Notes: generated by a model not told the origin, from the sequence alone. Positions 1 to 8,345 are shown, numbered from the stretch's first letter. The stretch: DNA of 64,000 bases from Camelimonas lactis (GCF_004342915.1 NZ_SLWL01000009.1:118526-182525), one strand, 5' to 3'. Translations and numbers: made by a program.

Positions 1-398
1 CGATAAGGCGCCCATCCGGGGCCACGCCAGGCGCGATCGCTTCGCCCCTGCGCCCACCCGGCGGCGCCGGAAATACCGGCCCCGTATACACCCGAACCCC
101 GGCGCGTGCGCAATCAGCGACAACGTGTCCAACGGCGGGACCGCCCGCAGCCTGGTTTTCCGCCATCCAGCAGGCTGGACGCGGCGATCCGGCGCCACTC
201 CGCGCCGCATGGGTCAGGGCGGCCCCGTAGACACAGCCGCGCCCGGCGCGCGGCGACAAATCCGCGTTTCTGTGGGCCAGCAAGGGCGTCAACGCCTTGT
301 CAGCAGCCGCTCGCCAGGCTATAGGAGCCGGCAATTCGGATATTTTCCAGATACGTAATCGCCTGCCCCGTCGTCGGGCGGGGCACGAGGATGTGGTT
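1..398. other. Window start, no convincing gene
   Basis: Only short arginine- and proline-rich frames without ribosome-binding sites or recognisable motifs occur here. The last part (about 300-390) should carry the promoter and leader of rpmE. I see no RNA gene. Confidence 0.5.
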
Positions 399-629
399 AT
401 GAAGCCTGACACCCACCCCCAGTACCACACCATCAAGGTCGTGATGACCAATGGCACGGAATTCGTCACCCGCTCCACCTGGGGCAAGGAAGGCGACCAG
501 CTCAACCTCGATATCGATCCGTCCTCGCATCCGGCGTGGACCGGCGGTTCGCAGCAGCTGATGGACCGTGGCGGCCGCGTGTCGCGCTTCACCAACAAGT
601 TCGGCGGCCTGAGCTTCGGCAAGAAGTAA
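399..629 (+). CDS. rpmE: 50S ribosomal protein L31 (bL31), cysteine-free type
   Basis: The product is a 76-residue protein of the large ribosomal subunit. It starts [15 protein letters not shown] and contains the family core [20 protein letters not shown] and GGRVSRF. The ATG at 399 follows an ACGAGG ribosome-binding sequence by about 8 bases; an upstream in-frame start would add residues foreign to the family. There are no cysteines, so this is the zinc-free form usual in alphaproteobacteria. It is a single-gene unit closed by a strong terminator. Confidence 0.96.
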   Translation: MKPDTHPQYHTIKVVMTNGTEFVTRSTWGKEGDQLNLDIDPSSHPAWTGGSQQLMDRGGRVSRFTNKFGGLSFGKK

Positions 630-650
630 GCTCCGGTTCCGGATCACATG

Positions 651-680
651 AAAAACCCCGGCTTTGCCGGGGTTTTTTTA
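651..680 (+). terminator. Rho-independent terminator of rpmE
   Basis: A short CCCCGGC/GCCGGGG hairpin is flanked by an A-run and followed by seven T residues, 22 bases after the rpmE stop. The A and T flanks make it potentially bidirectional. Confidence 0.93.
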
Positions 681-700
681 TAGGCGCGGGCGTCGGGGCC

Positions 701-745
701 AGGTGACCGCCTCGGGCCAAGTGACCGCCTCGGGCCAGGTGAGCC
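701..745. repeat. 18-bp direct tandem repeat, about 2.3 copies
   Basis: The unit AGGTGACCGCCTCGGGCC is at 701-718, again with one mismatch at 719-736, and a partial third copy starts at 737. It lies just downstream of the rpmE terminator and has no coding role. Confidence 0.85.
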
Positions 746-895
746 TCAGGACGCACCCCGGCTCAGAAAGAGGAAGCGAAACGCGCCGCCCGGCCGGATT
801 GTCGGTCCGACGCCGGCCTGCAGCGGGGAAGCCCCGGAAACAGCAAAGCGCCGGACGACGCCGGCGCTCTGGCAAAACAGCCTGGGCGGAGGCCC

Positions 896-1480
896 TCAAG
901 CCCCCATCATCTGCCCCGGGGGATAGTCGCCATTGGCGTTGACCGCCGGCGGCGCCACGAGCCCGCGCGACGCCTTGCGCGGCGTCTGCGGCTGGCCGCT
1001 GAAGGCCGCCCGCAGCAGGCTGAGCTCCCGCCGCACCGGCGAGGGACGCGGCGCGTCGAGCGCCTCGCTGGCGTCAATGTGCAGGATACGCAATTCCAGA
1101 CGCGCGGCGGCGCCGATCAGCGCGCCGAGTATCTCCGGCAGCATGGCGATGGTTTCGAGGGTCGGGGTCGGCTCCACGAAACCCATGCTCTTGCGACGCT
1201 CGGCGTCGGCCTCCTCCGGCGTCATGTCGCCGTCGGCAACGGCCCGCCGCAGGATCAGCCAGCTCATCAGTCGCATCAGCCGCGTCGTCAGGCGCATGCC
1301 CTCCTGGGCGTAGGCGTGGGCCGCCTCCGGCTCCAGCGACGCCGCGTCCCGGCGCCCAGCCCCGTCGAGATAGGCGGCGGTCTGCTCCACCAGGCTGTTG
1401 GCTTCGCTGAACAGGGCCACAAACCCCGGCGTGGTGGCGTAACGCGCGCCGAACGGCACAGGCGTGGCGACAGCTGACAT
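896..1480 (-). CDS. rcdA: DUF1465 protein, RcdA-type regulator of CtrA degradation
   Basis: This is a helical protein of about 194 residues of the DUF1465/RcdA family. In Caulobacter RcdA is an adaptor that, with CpdR and PopA, helps deliver CtrA and other substrates to ClpXP. The family pattern is clear: FGARYATTPGF near the start, the AAYLDGAGRRDA segment and the EGMRLTTRLMRLMSWLILRR helix. The C-terminal 45 residues are polar and proline-rich, as expected for the disordered tail. The start chosen is MSAVATPVPF at 1480. Upstream in-frame starts at 1492 (ATG) and 1513 (TTG) lie in a 12-bp tandem duplication and cannot be excluded. The gene stands alone, facing away from lapA. Confidence 0.87.
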   Translation of the reverse strand: MSAVATPVPFGARYATTPGFVALFSEANSLVEQTAAYLDGAGRRDAASLEPEAAHAYAQEGMRLTTRLMRLMSWLILRRAVADGDMTPEEADAERRKSMGFVEPTPTLETIAMLPEILGALIGAAARLELRILHIDASEALDAPRPSPVRRELSLLRAAFSGQPQTPRKASRGLVAPPAVNANGDYPPGQMMGA

Positions 1481-1490
1481 GGTTGACGTC

Positions 1491-1514
1491 ATCCCCGGCA
1501 AGATCCCCGGCAAG
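1491..1514. repeat. 12-bp exact tandem duplication at the rcdA 5' end
   Basis: ATCCCCGGCAAG occurs twice in a row (1491-1502 and 1503-1514). On the gene strand each copy gives Leu-Pro-Gly, so the duplication adds four in-frame codons to the longest possible N-terminus and makes the rcdA start ambiguous. Confidence 0.85.
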
Positions 1515-1566
1515 AAAATTCCGCCGCGCTCCGCCCGTCCATGCGTGTGGACGCTGCGAAACGCCG

Positions 1567-1581
1567 TTAGCAGGACTTTAA
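1567..1581. promoter_or_regulatory. Possible CtrA-type box upstream of rcdA
   Basis: TTAG-N7-TTAA lies about 87 bases upstream of the chosen rcdA start, one mismatch from the CtrA consensus TTAA-N7-TTAA. A further TTAAGTTTAAC cluster is at 1616-1626. One mismatch in a short motif is weak evidence; the AT content here is higher than in the surroundings. Confidence 0.3.
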
Positions 1582-1699
1582 CCAGGCAAGACCACCGGGC
1601 CAGCTTTACCGTCCGTTAAGTTTAACAGGCGCTTTCTCTGGATGACGATGCAAAGCGCTTGCAGGCGCTAACCAGCCAACGACCAGCGCCCTGATACGC

Positions 1700-1725
1700 A
1701 AAAAAGTGCCCGCGGCGCGCGGGCA
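1700..1725 (-). terminator. Terminator downstream of the lapA-like gene
   Basis: Read on the minus strand, a TGCCCGCG/CGCGGGCA hairpin is followed by C and a run of six T residues. It sits about 78 bases beyond the stop of the LapA-like gene and would end a transcript from sppA-ihfB-lapA. The rest of 1481-1802 holds the rcdA upstream region and no gene. Confidence 0.85.
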
Positions 1726-1802
1726 TGGCGACGGTAGCCGGCGGCGCCGGCAACCCCAACGAACATCTGGCGCAACCTGCGACCGCCCGGCCGCGCGACG
1801 CC

Positions 1803-2132
1803 TCAGCGGACGAGCTGCTGCGCCGCCGGGACGCCGGCCTGCGCGCGCAGGCGAACCGCCTCCGCTTCCAGCCGCTCCACCTGCTTGCGGTTGGCGCGGG
1901 CGGCGCGGCGATGGCGCCCCTGAACCAGCCAGGAAGCGAAACCGCCAAGCGCGACCCCGACGGCGACGGCGCCGAGCACAATCACATAAAGCGGGGCCGA
2001 AAAACCGACGCTGGGCGCGCCGGCGGCGAAGGGATCAAGCGAGAATGTCACCGGCGCCCGGTTGGCGACGGCAATCAGCGCCAGAACGATGATCAGCGGC
2101 GCCAGCACCAGATATTTCACGAAAGTGGCCAA
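1803..2132 (-). CDS. LapA-domain (DUF1049) small membrane protein
   Basis: The product is a 109-residue inner-membrane protein. Two hydrophobic segments (KYLVLAPLIIVLALIAVANR and LYVIVLGAVAVGVALGGFAS) are separated by the short periplasmic RAPVTFSLDPF element typical of DUF1049, and a basic coiled-coil tail follows (RRAARANRKQVERLEAEAVR). The start is a TTG at 2132 because GGAGGG lies 4 bases upstream and the residues before it have no family match. The family is linked to envelope or lipopolysaccharide assembly, but a precise role here is unknown. It follows ihfB on the same strand, an order common in Rhizobiales. Confidence 0.83.
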   Translation of the reverse strand: MATFVKYLVLAPLIIVLALIAVANRAPVTFSLDPFAAGAPSVGFSAPLYVIVLGAVAVGVALGGFASWLVQGRHRRAARANRKQVERLEAEAVRLRAQAGVPAAQQLVR

Positions 2133-2211
2133 GCTTCCCTCCGAACAGGCGCTCCAGATCACAAGCCACCATAGCAGACGCCGGTCGCATAATCAGGTCA
2201 GGCCGGGCGGG

Positions 2212-2541
2212 TCAGCCCTGCGCCGCCGCCTTGACCTTGCCCTTGCCCTTGCCGGTGACCGGCGACTGGTTCAGGCGCACGCGCATTTCCTTGCCGGTCT
2301 TGAACACCGGCACCGCCTTCTGTTCAACCTCGACCGATTCGCCCGTACGCGGGTTACGGCCGACGCGGGCGTCGCGGGTCTTGACCGAGAAAGCGCCGAA
2401 ACCGCGCAGTTCAACCCGGTCGCCACGCGACAGCGCCTGGGTGATTTCATCAAGAATGGCGCTCACGATGTTCTCGACGTCGCGCTGGTAAAGGTGCGGA
2501 TTGTACTCCGCGATGCGCTGCACGAGTTCTGACTTGATCAT
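2212..2541 (-). CDS. ihfB: Integration host factor subunit beta
   Basis: This HU/IHF-family DNA-bending protein has 109 residues and pairs with IhfA. The sequence [19 protein letters not shown], the FGAFSVK turn and the minor-groove arm [12 protein letters not shown] with RLN are diagnostic. The ATG at 2541 is preceded by AAGGGG at 7 bases; a GTG two codons earlier is possible. The C-terminal tail [13 protein letters not shown] is lysine-rich. It lies between sppA and the LapA-like gene, as in many Rhizobiales, where it is usually the beta subunit. Confidence 0.95.
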   Translation of the reverse strand: MIKSELVQRIAEYNPHLYQRDVENIVSAILDEITQALSRGDRVELRGFGAFSVKTRDARVGRNPRTGESVEVEQKAVPVFKTGKEMRVRLNQSPVTGKGKGKVKAAAQG

Positions 2542-2667
2542 GGACACACCCCTTGTATCGCGCCGGCGTCAGGGAGACGGCGCGCCGTCCCGACCTGCGC
2601 CCGGGCTGTTTGCATCATCAGACGCGCGGGCCGCCCTGCCGGCGGCCCCCCGCATCCCGGAAAACTG

Positions 2668-3624
2668 TCATTGACCGGCCGGGCCGGTCCACAAGGCCAG
2701 CAGGCCGTCCATCTGCGCCCGGTCCAGCTGGCCGCGCTCCAGCGTGGTCGCCAGATTGCCGAAACCCGCGGCGCGGGCGATCCCGGCGCTGACGCCGGTG
2801 AGGCTGAAACCCATGCTCTGACGGCGACGCCACTCCCGCACCGGCAGATCCTTCGCCAGACCCCGGTTGGCCTCCATCCACCGCACCGCGTCCTTTTCAT
2901 CGCCGGTCTGGTCGATCAGGCGCAGTTGCAGGGCCTGGCGGCCCGTGAAAATCCGCCCATCGGCCACTTCGCCGAGCGCCGGTCCCTCCAGCTTGCGACG
3001 CGCCTGCACCAGGGCCCGGAACCAGGCGTAGGAATCACCAACCACCGCCGCCATCGCCTCCTTCGCGGCGGGCGACGCCGGCTCGAACGGATTCGGCGCC
3101 GCCTTGAGCGGACTGGACTTGATCTCGTCCACCTTCACGCCAACGCGGTCAAGCAGGCCGGCGAAATTGGGAAACTGCATGATGACGCCAATGGAGCCAA
3201 CCAGCGAGGTCTGCCGGGCCACGATGCGATCGGCCCCCATGGCGGCGATATAGGCGCCCGACGCCCCAAGCGTGTTGATCACCGCCACCGTCGGCTTCTT
3301 CGCCGCCAGGGCGCGGATGGCGTTGTAGACATCTTCCGAGCCGGCGACGGTGCCGCCGGGGCTGTCGATGGAGATCACCACCGCCTGGACGTTGTGGCTT
3401 TCGCCCACCTGCTTCAGCAGATCAAGGGTGGAGCGCGCGCCGGTGATCATGCCGCTGAGGCTGACCCGCGCCACATGCCGCCCGCCGGGCAACCGGTCCC
3501 GCGCCGCCGCCAGGCCAACCGCCGCCACCGCGACGATGACGGCCAGAATGGCGAGCGCCCGCCAGCCAGTCAGGCGCCGGCGCAGGGCGCGCCGGTCGGT
3601 GAGCAGTTCGGCGTTCGACAACAT
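2668..3624 (-). CDS. sppA: Signal peptide peptidase SppA, short (36K) type
   Basis: A membrane-anchored S49 serine protease of 318 residues that degrades cleaved signal peptides. After a cytoplasmic start (MLSNAELLTDRRALRRR) comes one transmembrane helix (ALAILAVIVAVAAVGLAA). The catalytic serine lies in the GASGAY motif and the general-base lysine in SSPLKA; GSIGVIMQ is also conserved. The start at 3624 matches family N-termini; an alternative ATG at 3672 would add 16 residues. It lies between rpsA and ihfB, all on the minus strand, so cotranscription is likely. Confidence 0.92.
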   Translation of the reverse strand: MLSNAELLTDRRALRRRLTGWRALAILAVIVAVAAVGLAAARDRLPGGRHVARVSLSGMITGARSTLDLLKQVGESHNVQAVVISIDSPGGTVAGSEDVYNAIRALAAKKPTVAVINTLGASGAYIAAMGADRIVARQTSLVGSIGVIMQFPNFAGLLDRVGVKVDEIKSSPLKAAPNPFEPASPAAKEAMAAVVGDSYAWFRALVQARRKLEGPALGEVADGRIFTGRQALQLRLIDQTGDEKDAVRWMEANRGLAKDLPVREWRRRQSMGFSLTGVSAGIARAAGFGNLATTLERGQLDRAQMDGLLALWTGPAGQ

Positions 3625-3896
3625 TTGCCAGGGCTCCACAGGTCTGCCGCTCCCGCGCGAACCGGAGCGCATGCCTCATTTGCCCGTCCCGGCGCGATCT
3701 GTCACCCAAAAAAGCGCAGAAATTACAGCGGGGGGAGGTTTTTCCTCGCTCACGATCGCCACGGCGGCGACCGCCAGCCCAGGGAACGGCCGGCGCCGCC
3801 CAAACGCGAACGGCCAGGCTGCGGGAGCCTGGCCGTCTGCGCGATCATGTCGCGACGGTCCCGAAGGCTGTCGCGACGATGTCCTGCTTCTTCGTC

Positions 3897-5603
3897 TTAC
3901 TTCTTCTCGTTGGCGCGACGTAGCGCGGCGCCGAGAATGTCGCCAAGCGACGCGCCCGAGTCGGACGAACCGTAGTTGGCGATCGCTTCCTTCTCCTCGG
4001 CCACTTCCAGCGCCTTGATCGACAGCTGGATGCGGCGGGCCTTGCGGTCGAACTGCACGACGCGGGCGTCGACCTTCTCGCCGGCGGCGAAGCGCTCGGG
4101 GCGCTGGTCGGCGCGATCGCGGGCCAGTTCGGCGCGCTTGATGAAGGAGGTCAGGTCGCTGTCGGCGATCTTCACTTCCAGACCGCCGTCCTTGACCTCG
4201 AGCACCTCACAGGTGACCACCTGGCCGCGACGCAGTTCGCCAGCGTCAACGAAGGGGTCGCCGGCAAGCTGCTTGATGCCGAGCGAGATGCGCTCCTTGT
4301 CAACGTCGACGTCAAGAACCTGGGCGCGCACGACGTCGCCCTTCTTGAACTCTTCGATGACCTGCTCGCCAGGGCGGTTCCAGTCGAGATCCGACAGGTG
4401 AACCATGCCGTCGACTTCGCCGTCGAGACCGATGAACAGACCGAATTCGGTCTTGTTCTTGACCTCGCCCTCGACCTCGGAGCCAACCGGGTGCGCTTCG
4501 GCGAAAGCTTCCCACGGGTTCTGCAGGGTCTGCTTGAGGCCCAGCGAGATGCGGCGCTTGACCGGATCGACCTCGAGGATCTGGACGTCGACTTCCTGGC
4601 TGGTCGAAACGATCTTGCCGGGGTGGACGTTCTTCTTGGTCCACGACATTTCGGAGACGTGGATCAGGCCTTCGATGCCCGGCTCCAGTTCAACGAACGC
4701 GCCGTAGTCGGTGATGTTGGTCACGCGGCCGGTGAGGCGCGACTCAACCGGATAACGCTGGGCGATGCCCTCCCACGGATCGGCCAGCAGCTGCTTGATG
4801 CCAAGCGAGATGCGGTGCGTCTCGTGGTTGATCTTGATGATCTTGACCTGGACGTTCTGGCCGATGGTCACCACCTCGGACGGATGGTTGACGCGGCGCC
4901 ACGCCATGTCGGTGACGTGCAGCAGGCCGTCGATGCCGCCGAGGTCGACGAACGCGCCGTACTCGGTGATGTTCTTGACGACGCCCTCGATGACCTGACC
5001 TTCTTCAAGGTTGGCCACCAGCTCGGAACGGGCCTCGGCGCGCGTCTCTTCCAGCACGGTGCGGCGGGAAACGACGATGTTGCCGCGACGGCGGTCCATC
5101 TTGAGGATCTGGAACGGCTGCGGCACGCCCATCAGCGGGGTGACGTCGCGAACCGGACGGATGTCAACCTGCGAACGCGGCAGGAAGGCGACGGCGCCGT
5201 CCAGATCAACGGTGTAACCGCCCTTGACCTGGTTGAAGATGACGCCCTGCACCTTCTCGTTGTTCTCGAACGCGCGCTCGAGCTTGATCCAGCTCTCTTC
5301 GCGGCGCGCCTTGTCGCGGCTGATGACGGCCTCGCCGAGCGCATTCTCGATGCGCTCCAGGTAGACCTCGACCTCGTCGCCGACGGCGAGCGGCTGGTCG
5401 CGGCCAGGACCGTTGAATTCCTTGAGCGCCACACGGCCTTCGGTCTTCAGACCGATGTCGATGACGGCGACGTCCTTCTCGATCGCAACGACCGTGCCCT
5501 TGATGACCGAGCCTTCCTGGGCTTCGGACCGGCCGAAGGATTCTTCGAGCAGCGCCGCGAAATCTTCATGCGACGGCTGGTAGGCGGAGGAAACTGAAGA
5601 CAT
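3897..5603 (-). CDS. rpsA: 30S ribosomal protein S1
   Basis: This 568-residue translation-initiation protein binds mRNA through six S1 (OB-fold) domains. Repeated signatures are visible, for example GAFVDLGGIDGLLHVTDMAW, GAFVELEPGIEGLIHVSEMS and GLFIGLDGEVDGMVHLSDLD. The usual length is 550-570 residues. The ATG at 5603 follows AGGAG by 5 bases, and MSSVSSAYQPSHEDFAALL matches family starts. Genes cmk and aroA, often upstream of rpsA, are absent; the gene has its own 330-base leader containing a 20-bp palindrome. Confidence 0.97.
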   Translation of the reverse strand: MSSVSSAYQPSHEDFAALLEESFGRSEAQEGSVIKGTVVAIEKDVAVIDIGLKTEGRVALKEFNGPGRDQPLAVGDEVEVYLERIENALGEAVISRDKARREESWIKLERAFENNEKVQGVIFNQVKGGYTVDLDGAVAFLPRSQVDIRPVRDVTPLMGVPQPFQILKMDRRRGNIVVSRRTVLEETRAEARSELVANLEEGQVIEGVVKNITEYGAFVDLGGIDGLLHVTDMAWRRVNHPSEVVTIGQNVQVKIIKINHETHRISLGIKQLLADPWEGIAQRYPVESRLTGRVTNITDYGAFVELEPGIEGLIHVSEMSWTKKNVHPGKIVSTSQEVDVQILEVDPVKRRISLGLKQTLQNPWEAFAEAHPVGSEVEGEVKNKTEFGLFIGLDGEVDGMVHLSDLDWNRPGEQVIEEFKKGDVVRAQVLDVDVDKERISLGIKQLAGDPFVDAGELRRGQVVTCEVLEVKDGGLEVKIADSDLTSFIKRAELARDRADQRPERFAAGEKVDARVVQFDRKARRIQLSIKALEVAEEKEAIANYGSSDSGASLGDILGAALRRANEKK

Positions 5604-5934
5604 GCATGCTCCTGGAGCCCCTTGGGGCCCATGCGTCGACGGCTGGCGTTGGGTTCCGTTCCACCTGCGGCGATGCGGCCTGGAGGGCCGGATCTTCTGC
5701 CTTGCGGCAGGCCGACGCAATCAATTGAACCGCCGGCGGAAACGCACTGGCGAATGGCGAAAGCGGCGCATTCCCGGGAATGCGCCCATACCTTGCCGCC
5801 ATCATGCCAGATGGGCGCTGATATACGGTAAAACGCGCCCATCCACAAGCATCGCCGCCGACACCCACCCGCCGACCCACCGACGCTGCGCGGCTTTTTG
5901 TGATTCGGGTCGCGCTCCTGACGTCGGGCCGGCC
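5604..5934. other. rpsA leader and promoter region
   Basis: No gene is seen. The stretch contains a perfect 20-bp palindrome and several copies of GCGCCCAT or its complement near 5784, 5813 and 5834 that can form hairpins in the rpsA transcript. The stop of the isomerase gene at 5935 leaves room for a promoter here. Confidence 0.5.
5766..5785. promoter_or_regulatory. Perfect 20-bp palindrome upstream of rpsA
   Basis: GCGCATTCCCGGGAATGCGC is fully self-complementary and lies 163-182 bases before the rpsA start. It could be a dimer-binding operator or an RNA stem. A terminator is unlikely because no T-run follows on either strand. Confidence 0.5.
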
Positions 5935-6750
5935 TCAGCGGTCGGCGAGGCCAAGCTCCCAGGCCAGCGCCTGCTCCAGCCGGTCATTGCCCCAGAACAG
6001 CTCGCCATCGCTGGCGATGAACGCCGGCGCGCCGAAAATGCCGGCGGCCACGGCCGCCTCCGTCTGCGCCCGCAAGGCCCGCTTCACGGCGTCGGAGCCC
6101 GCCGCCGCCAGCGCCGCCGCCAAATCCAGGCCAGCCGCAGGCGCGCCCGCCGTCCCCGCGCTGGCTGCCGCCAGCGGGGGCTCCAGGCTTGCGCTGGCTG
6201 CCGCCAACGAGGGCTCCAGGCTTGCGCTGGCCGCCGCCAGCGGAAGGCCCAGGTTTGCGCTGGCTGCCGCCAGCGGAGATTCCATGTTTGCGCTGGCTGC
6301 CGCCAGCGCCTGGCGCAACGCCGCCTCCGACAGGCCAAGCCCCTGCTCGAACTCCGCGGCGAACAGCGCCACGGTGAACGCCGGCAGCGCCGCTTCCGGC
6401 AGGGCGAGGGCGAGGCGCGCCGCCTGCAACGAGTTTTGTGGAAAGGGCTGCGGCCGCGTCAGGGCGAGGCCGAGCCCATCGGCCAGCCGGGCCACGTCGC
6501 GCCAGGCGTAGGCCCCCTTGGCCGGATAGACGTTGAAGGGCGAGTCGTTCCAGCCGCTGGCGGCGAAGATCGGCCCCAGCAGGAACGGCTTCCATTGCAG
6601 CGCCACCCCGGCGTCCCGCGCCGCCGCCTGGATGCGCCGGGCGGCGATCCACGAATAATTGCTGGCGAAATCATACCAGAATTGCAGGCGGGGCTGATGG
6701 CCGCTCCGCGCTTCAGGGCGCGGCGATTTTGCGTCGGGCGACTGGCTCAT
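5935..6750 (-). CDS. DsbA-family 2-hydroxychromene-2-carboxylate isomerase with internal repeat
   Basis: A 271-residue thioredoxin-fold protein of the kappa-GST/HCCA-isomerase family; relatives use glutathione to isomerise 2-hydroxychromene-2-carboxylate in naphthalene breakdown. Near the start, QFWYDFASNYSWIAARRI carries the expected active-site serine region. GPIFAASGWNDSPFNVYPAKG and the C-terminal FGAPAFIASDGELFWGNDRL (cis-proline loop) match the family. Typical members have about 200 residues. The excess is an N-terminal tail of about 20 residues plus an 11-residue repeat, LAAASAnnnnP, in 4-5 copies between the helical domain and the cis-proline loop. The gene starts 8 bases after the DUF1192 gene, so the two are cotranscribed. 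The native substrate is unknown because no naphthalene genes are nearby. Confidence 0.85.
   Translation of the reverse strand: MSQSPDAKSPRPEARSGHQPRLQFWYDFASNYSWIAARRIQAAARDAGVALQWKPFLLGPIFAASGWNDSPFNVYPAKGAYAWRDVARLADGLGLALTRPQPFPQNSLQAARLALALPEAALPAFTVALFAAEFEQGLGLSEAALRQALAAASANMESPLAAASANLGLPLAAASASLEPSLAAASASLEPPLAAASAGTAGAPAAGLDLAAALAAAGSDAVKRALRAQTEAAVAAGIFGAPAFIASDGELFWGNDRLEQALAWELGLADR
6158..6308. repeat. 33-bp coding minisatellite, four full copies and a partial fifth
   Basis: Units are 6158-6190, 6191-6223, 6224-6256 and 6257-6289, with a fifth starting at 6290. Each begins GCGCTGGCNGCCGCCA and differs from the next by a few bases. Because 33 is a multiple of three, every unit adds eleven residues (LAAASAnnnnP) in frame to the isomerase. 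Confidence 0.95.
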
Positions 6751-6758
6751 CTCCGCCC

Positions 6759-6962
6759 TCAGAGCTTGAAAACGGAAGCGGCGGCCTCACGCGAGGCCGT
6801 CTTGCCGGCCCGCGTCTGCTCCAGCCGGGCGATCTCGGCGTGGAGCAGGGCGATGCGCTCGTCCAGCTCATGCAGTGACAACGTCGACAGGTCCTGTCCG
6901 ATCTGGTGCTCCAGCTGCTGGCCGGGCCGGCTGCGGGGCTCATCCCCGAACGGATCGCTCAT
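6759..6962 (-). CDS. DUF1192 family small protein
   Basis: A 67-residue cytoplasmic protein. It starts MSDPFGDEPRSRPGQQLEHQ and has the family core DLSTLSLHELDERIALLHAE, which predicts a short coiled coil, then a basic tail ending VFKL. The function of DUF1192 is not known. It is transcribed away from the quinone oxidoreductase, an arrangement common in Rhizobiales, and just upstream of the isomerase. Confidence 0.85.
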   Translation of the reverse strand: MSDPFGDEPRSRPGQQLEHQIGQDLSTLSLHELDERIALLHAEIARLEQTRAGKTASREAAASVFKL

Positions 6963-7107
6963 CTCGCCCTCCTCACACGCTCCGGAAGCCGCCATTGTCC
7001 GGCGGCGGCGTTTGCAACAAGGTAGCCCCAGCCACAGGCCGGGTCGATGGTTGATTCCCCTGTCGCCCATACGGCCTTGCCCGCCGCAGCTTTACGGAGC
7101 CTTCCGC

Positions 7108-8115
7108 ATGTCAACGCCCGATGTCCCGCCGAAAACCATGAACGCCGTCGAAATCACCACGCCGGGCGGCCCGGACGTCCTGAAGCTGACGCAGCGCCCG
7201 GTCCCGACGCCGGGCGCCGGCGAAATCCTGGTGCGGGTGACGGCCGCGGGCGTCAACCGGCCGGATGTGCTCCAGCGCGCCGGCGGCTATCCGCCGCCGC
7301 CCGGCGCCTCCGACCTGCCGGGCCTGGAGATCGCCGGCGAGGTCGTGGCGGCCGGCGACGGCGCCAGCCGTTTTCCTGTCGGCGCCCGGGTTTGCGCGCT
7401 CGTCGCCGGCGGCGGCTACGCGGAATACGCCGTCGTGCACGAGAGCAACGCCCTGCCCGTCCCCGCTGGCTTCAGCGACATTGAGGCGGCGGCGCTGCCG
7501 GAAACCTTCTTCACGGTCTGGACCAATGTGTTCGAGCGCGGCGGCCTTGTCGCCGGCGAAACCCTGCTGGTGCATGGCGGAACATCCGGCATCGGCACCA
7601 CGGCCATCATGCTGGCGAAAGCCTTCGGGGCGAAGGTGTTCGCCACCGCCGGAACCGATGAGAAATGCGCGGAGTGCCTGCGCCTCGGCGCTGATCTCGC
7701 CATCAACTATCGCACCCAGGATTTCGCGAAGGAGGTGAAGTCGGCCACCGGCGGCGGCGGCGTCGAGGTCATTCTCGACATGGTCGGCGGCGACTACATC
7801 CAGAAGAACTACGAGGCCGCCGCCATGGACGGGCGCATCGTCCAGATCGCCTTCCTCAACGGCCCGAAGGCCACGGTGGACTTCACGCGGCTGATGATGA
7901 AGCGGCTAACCCACACCGGCTCCACCCTGCGCGCCCGCCCGGTGGCGGCCAAGGCGTCGATCGCCCGGGCGCTGGAGGAAAAGGTGTGGCCGCTGCTGGC
8001 GGCCAAAACCATCCGCCCGGTGATCCACGCCCGGTTTCCGCTGGCGGAGGCGGCCGCGGCGCACGCCCTGATGGAATCCAGCGCCCATGTGGGCAAGATC
8101 GTGCTGGTTCCCTGA
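7108..8115 (+). CDS. NAD(P)H-quinone oxidoreductase, zinc-less MDR family
   Basis: A 335-residue soluble medium-chain dehydrogenase/reductase of the quinone-reductase (QorA/PIG3-like) group, which passes electrons from NADPH to quinones. Visible features are the N-terminal GroES-like domain with AAGVNRPDVLQRAGGYPPPP, the NADPH-binding HGGTSGIGTTAIMLAK and the C-terminal LAEAAAAHALMESSAHVGKI. There are no structural zinc cysteines. The ATG at 7108 (MSTPDVPPKTMNAVEI) has a weak ACGGAGC upstream. It is divergent from DUF1192 and followed by trcR. Confidence 0.93.
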   Translation: MSTPDVPPKTMNAVEITTPGGPDVLKLTQRPVPTPGAGEILVRVTAAGVNRPDVLQRAGGYPPPPGASDLPGLEIAGEVVAAGDGASRFPVGARVCALVAGGGYAEYAVVHESNALPVPAGFSDIEAAALPETFFTVWTNVFERGGLVAGETLLVHGGTSGIGTTAIMLAKAFGAKVFATAGTDEKCAECLRLGADLAINYRTQDFAKEVKSATGGGGVEVILDMVGGDYIQKNYEAAAMDGRIVQIAFLNGPKATVDFTRLMMKRLTHTGSTLRARPVAAKASIARALEEKVWPLLAAKTIRPVIHARFPLAEAAAAHALMESSAHVGKIVLVP

Positions 8116-8345
8116 TCCGGCTTCACTTTTACGCCGGGCGCCGGCAGGAAACCCGGGAACGGGGCGCGGACATCATTGCGCTCCGGCCCGCCGGGGTTTA
8201 TATCTGTCACGTTCCCCTCCCGTTCTGATTTTCGTATCCACGCGATACGCGCTCCGGCCGAAAGCCGGGTCGGAGCACAGGAGGAGTTTGCTTTTTTCCG
8301 TTCTCCGCGCGCGGCGCGTCGAGAACCCATCGGAGGAATTGATTC

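Noticed and set aside
1..398. Small ORFs upstream of rpmE
   Set aside because: Arg/Pro-rich, overlapping in several frames, without ribosome-binding sites or domain features; typical of non-coding GC-rich DNA.
5935..6750. Apparent frameshift in the isomerase, because several frames stay open over the repeat
   Set aside because: All frames of a 33-bp repeat are open by periodicity. The chosen frame keeps family motifs on both sides of the repeat, so the gene is intact.
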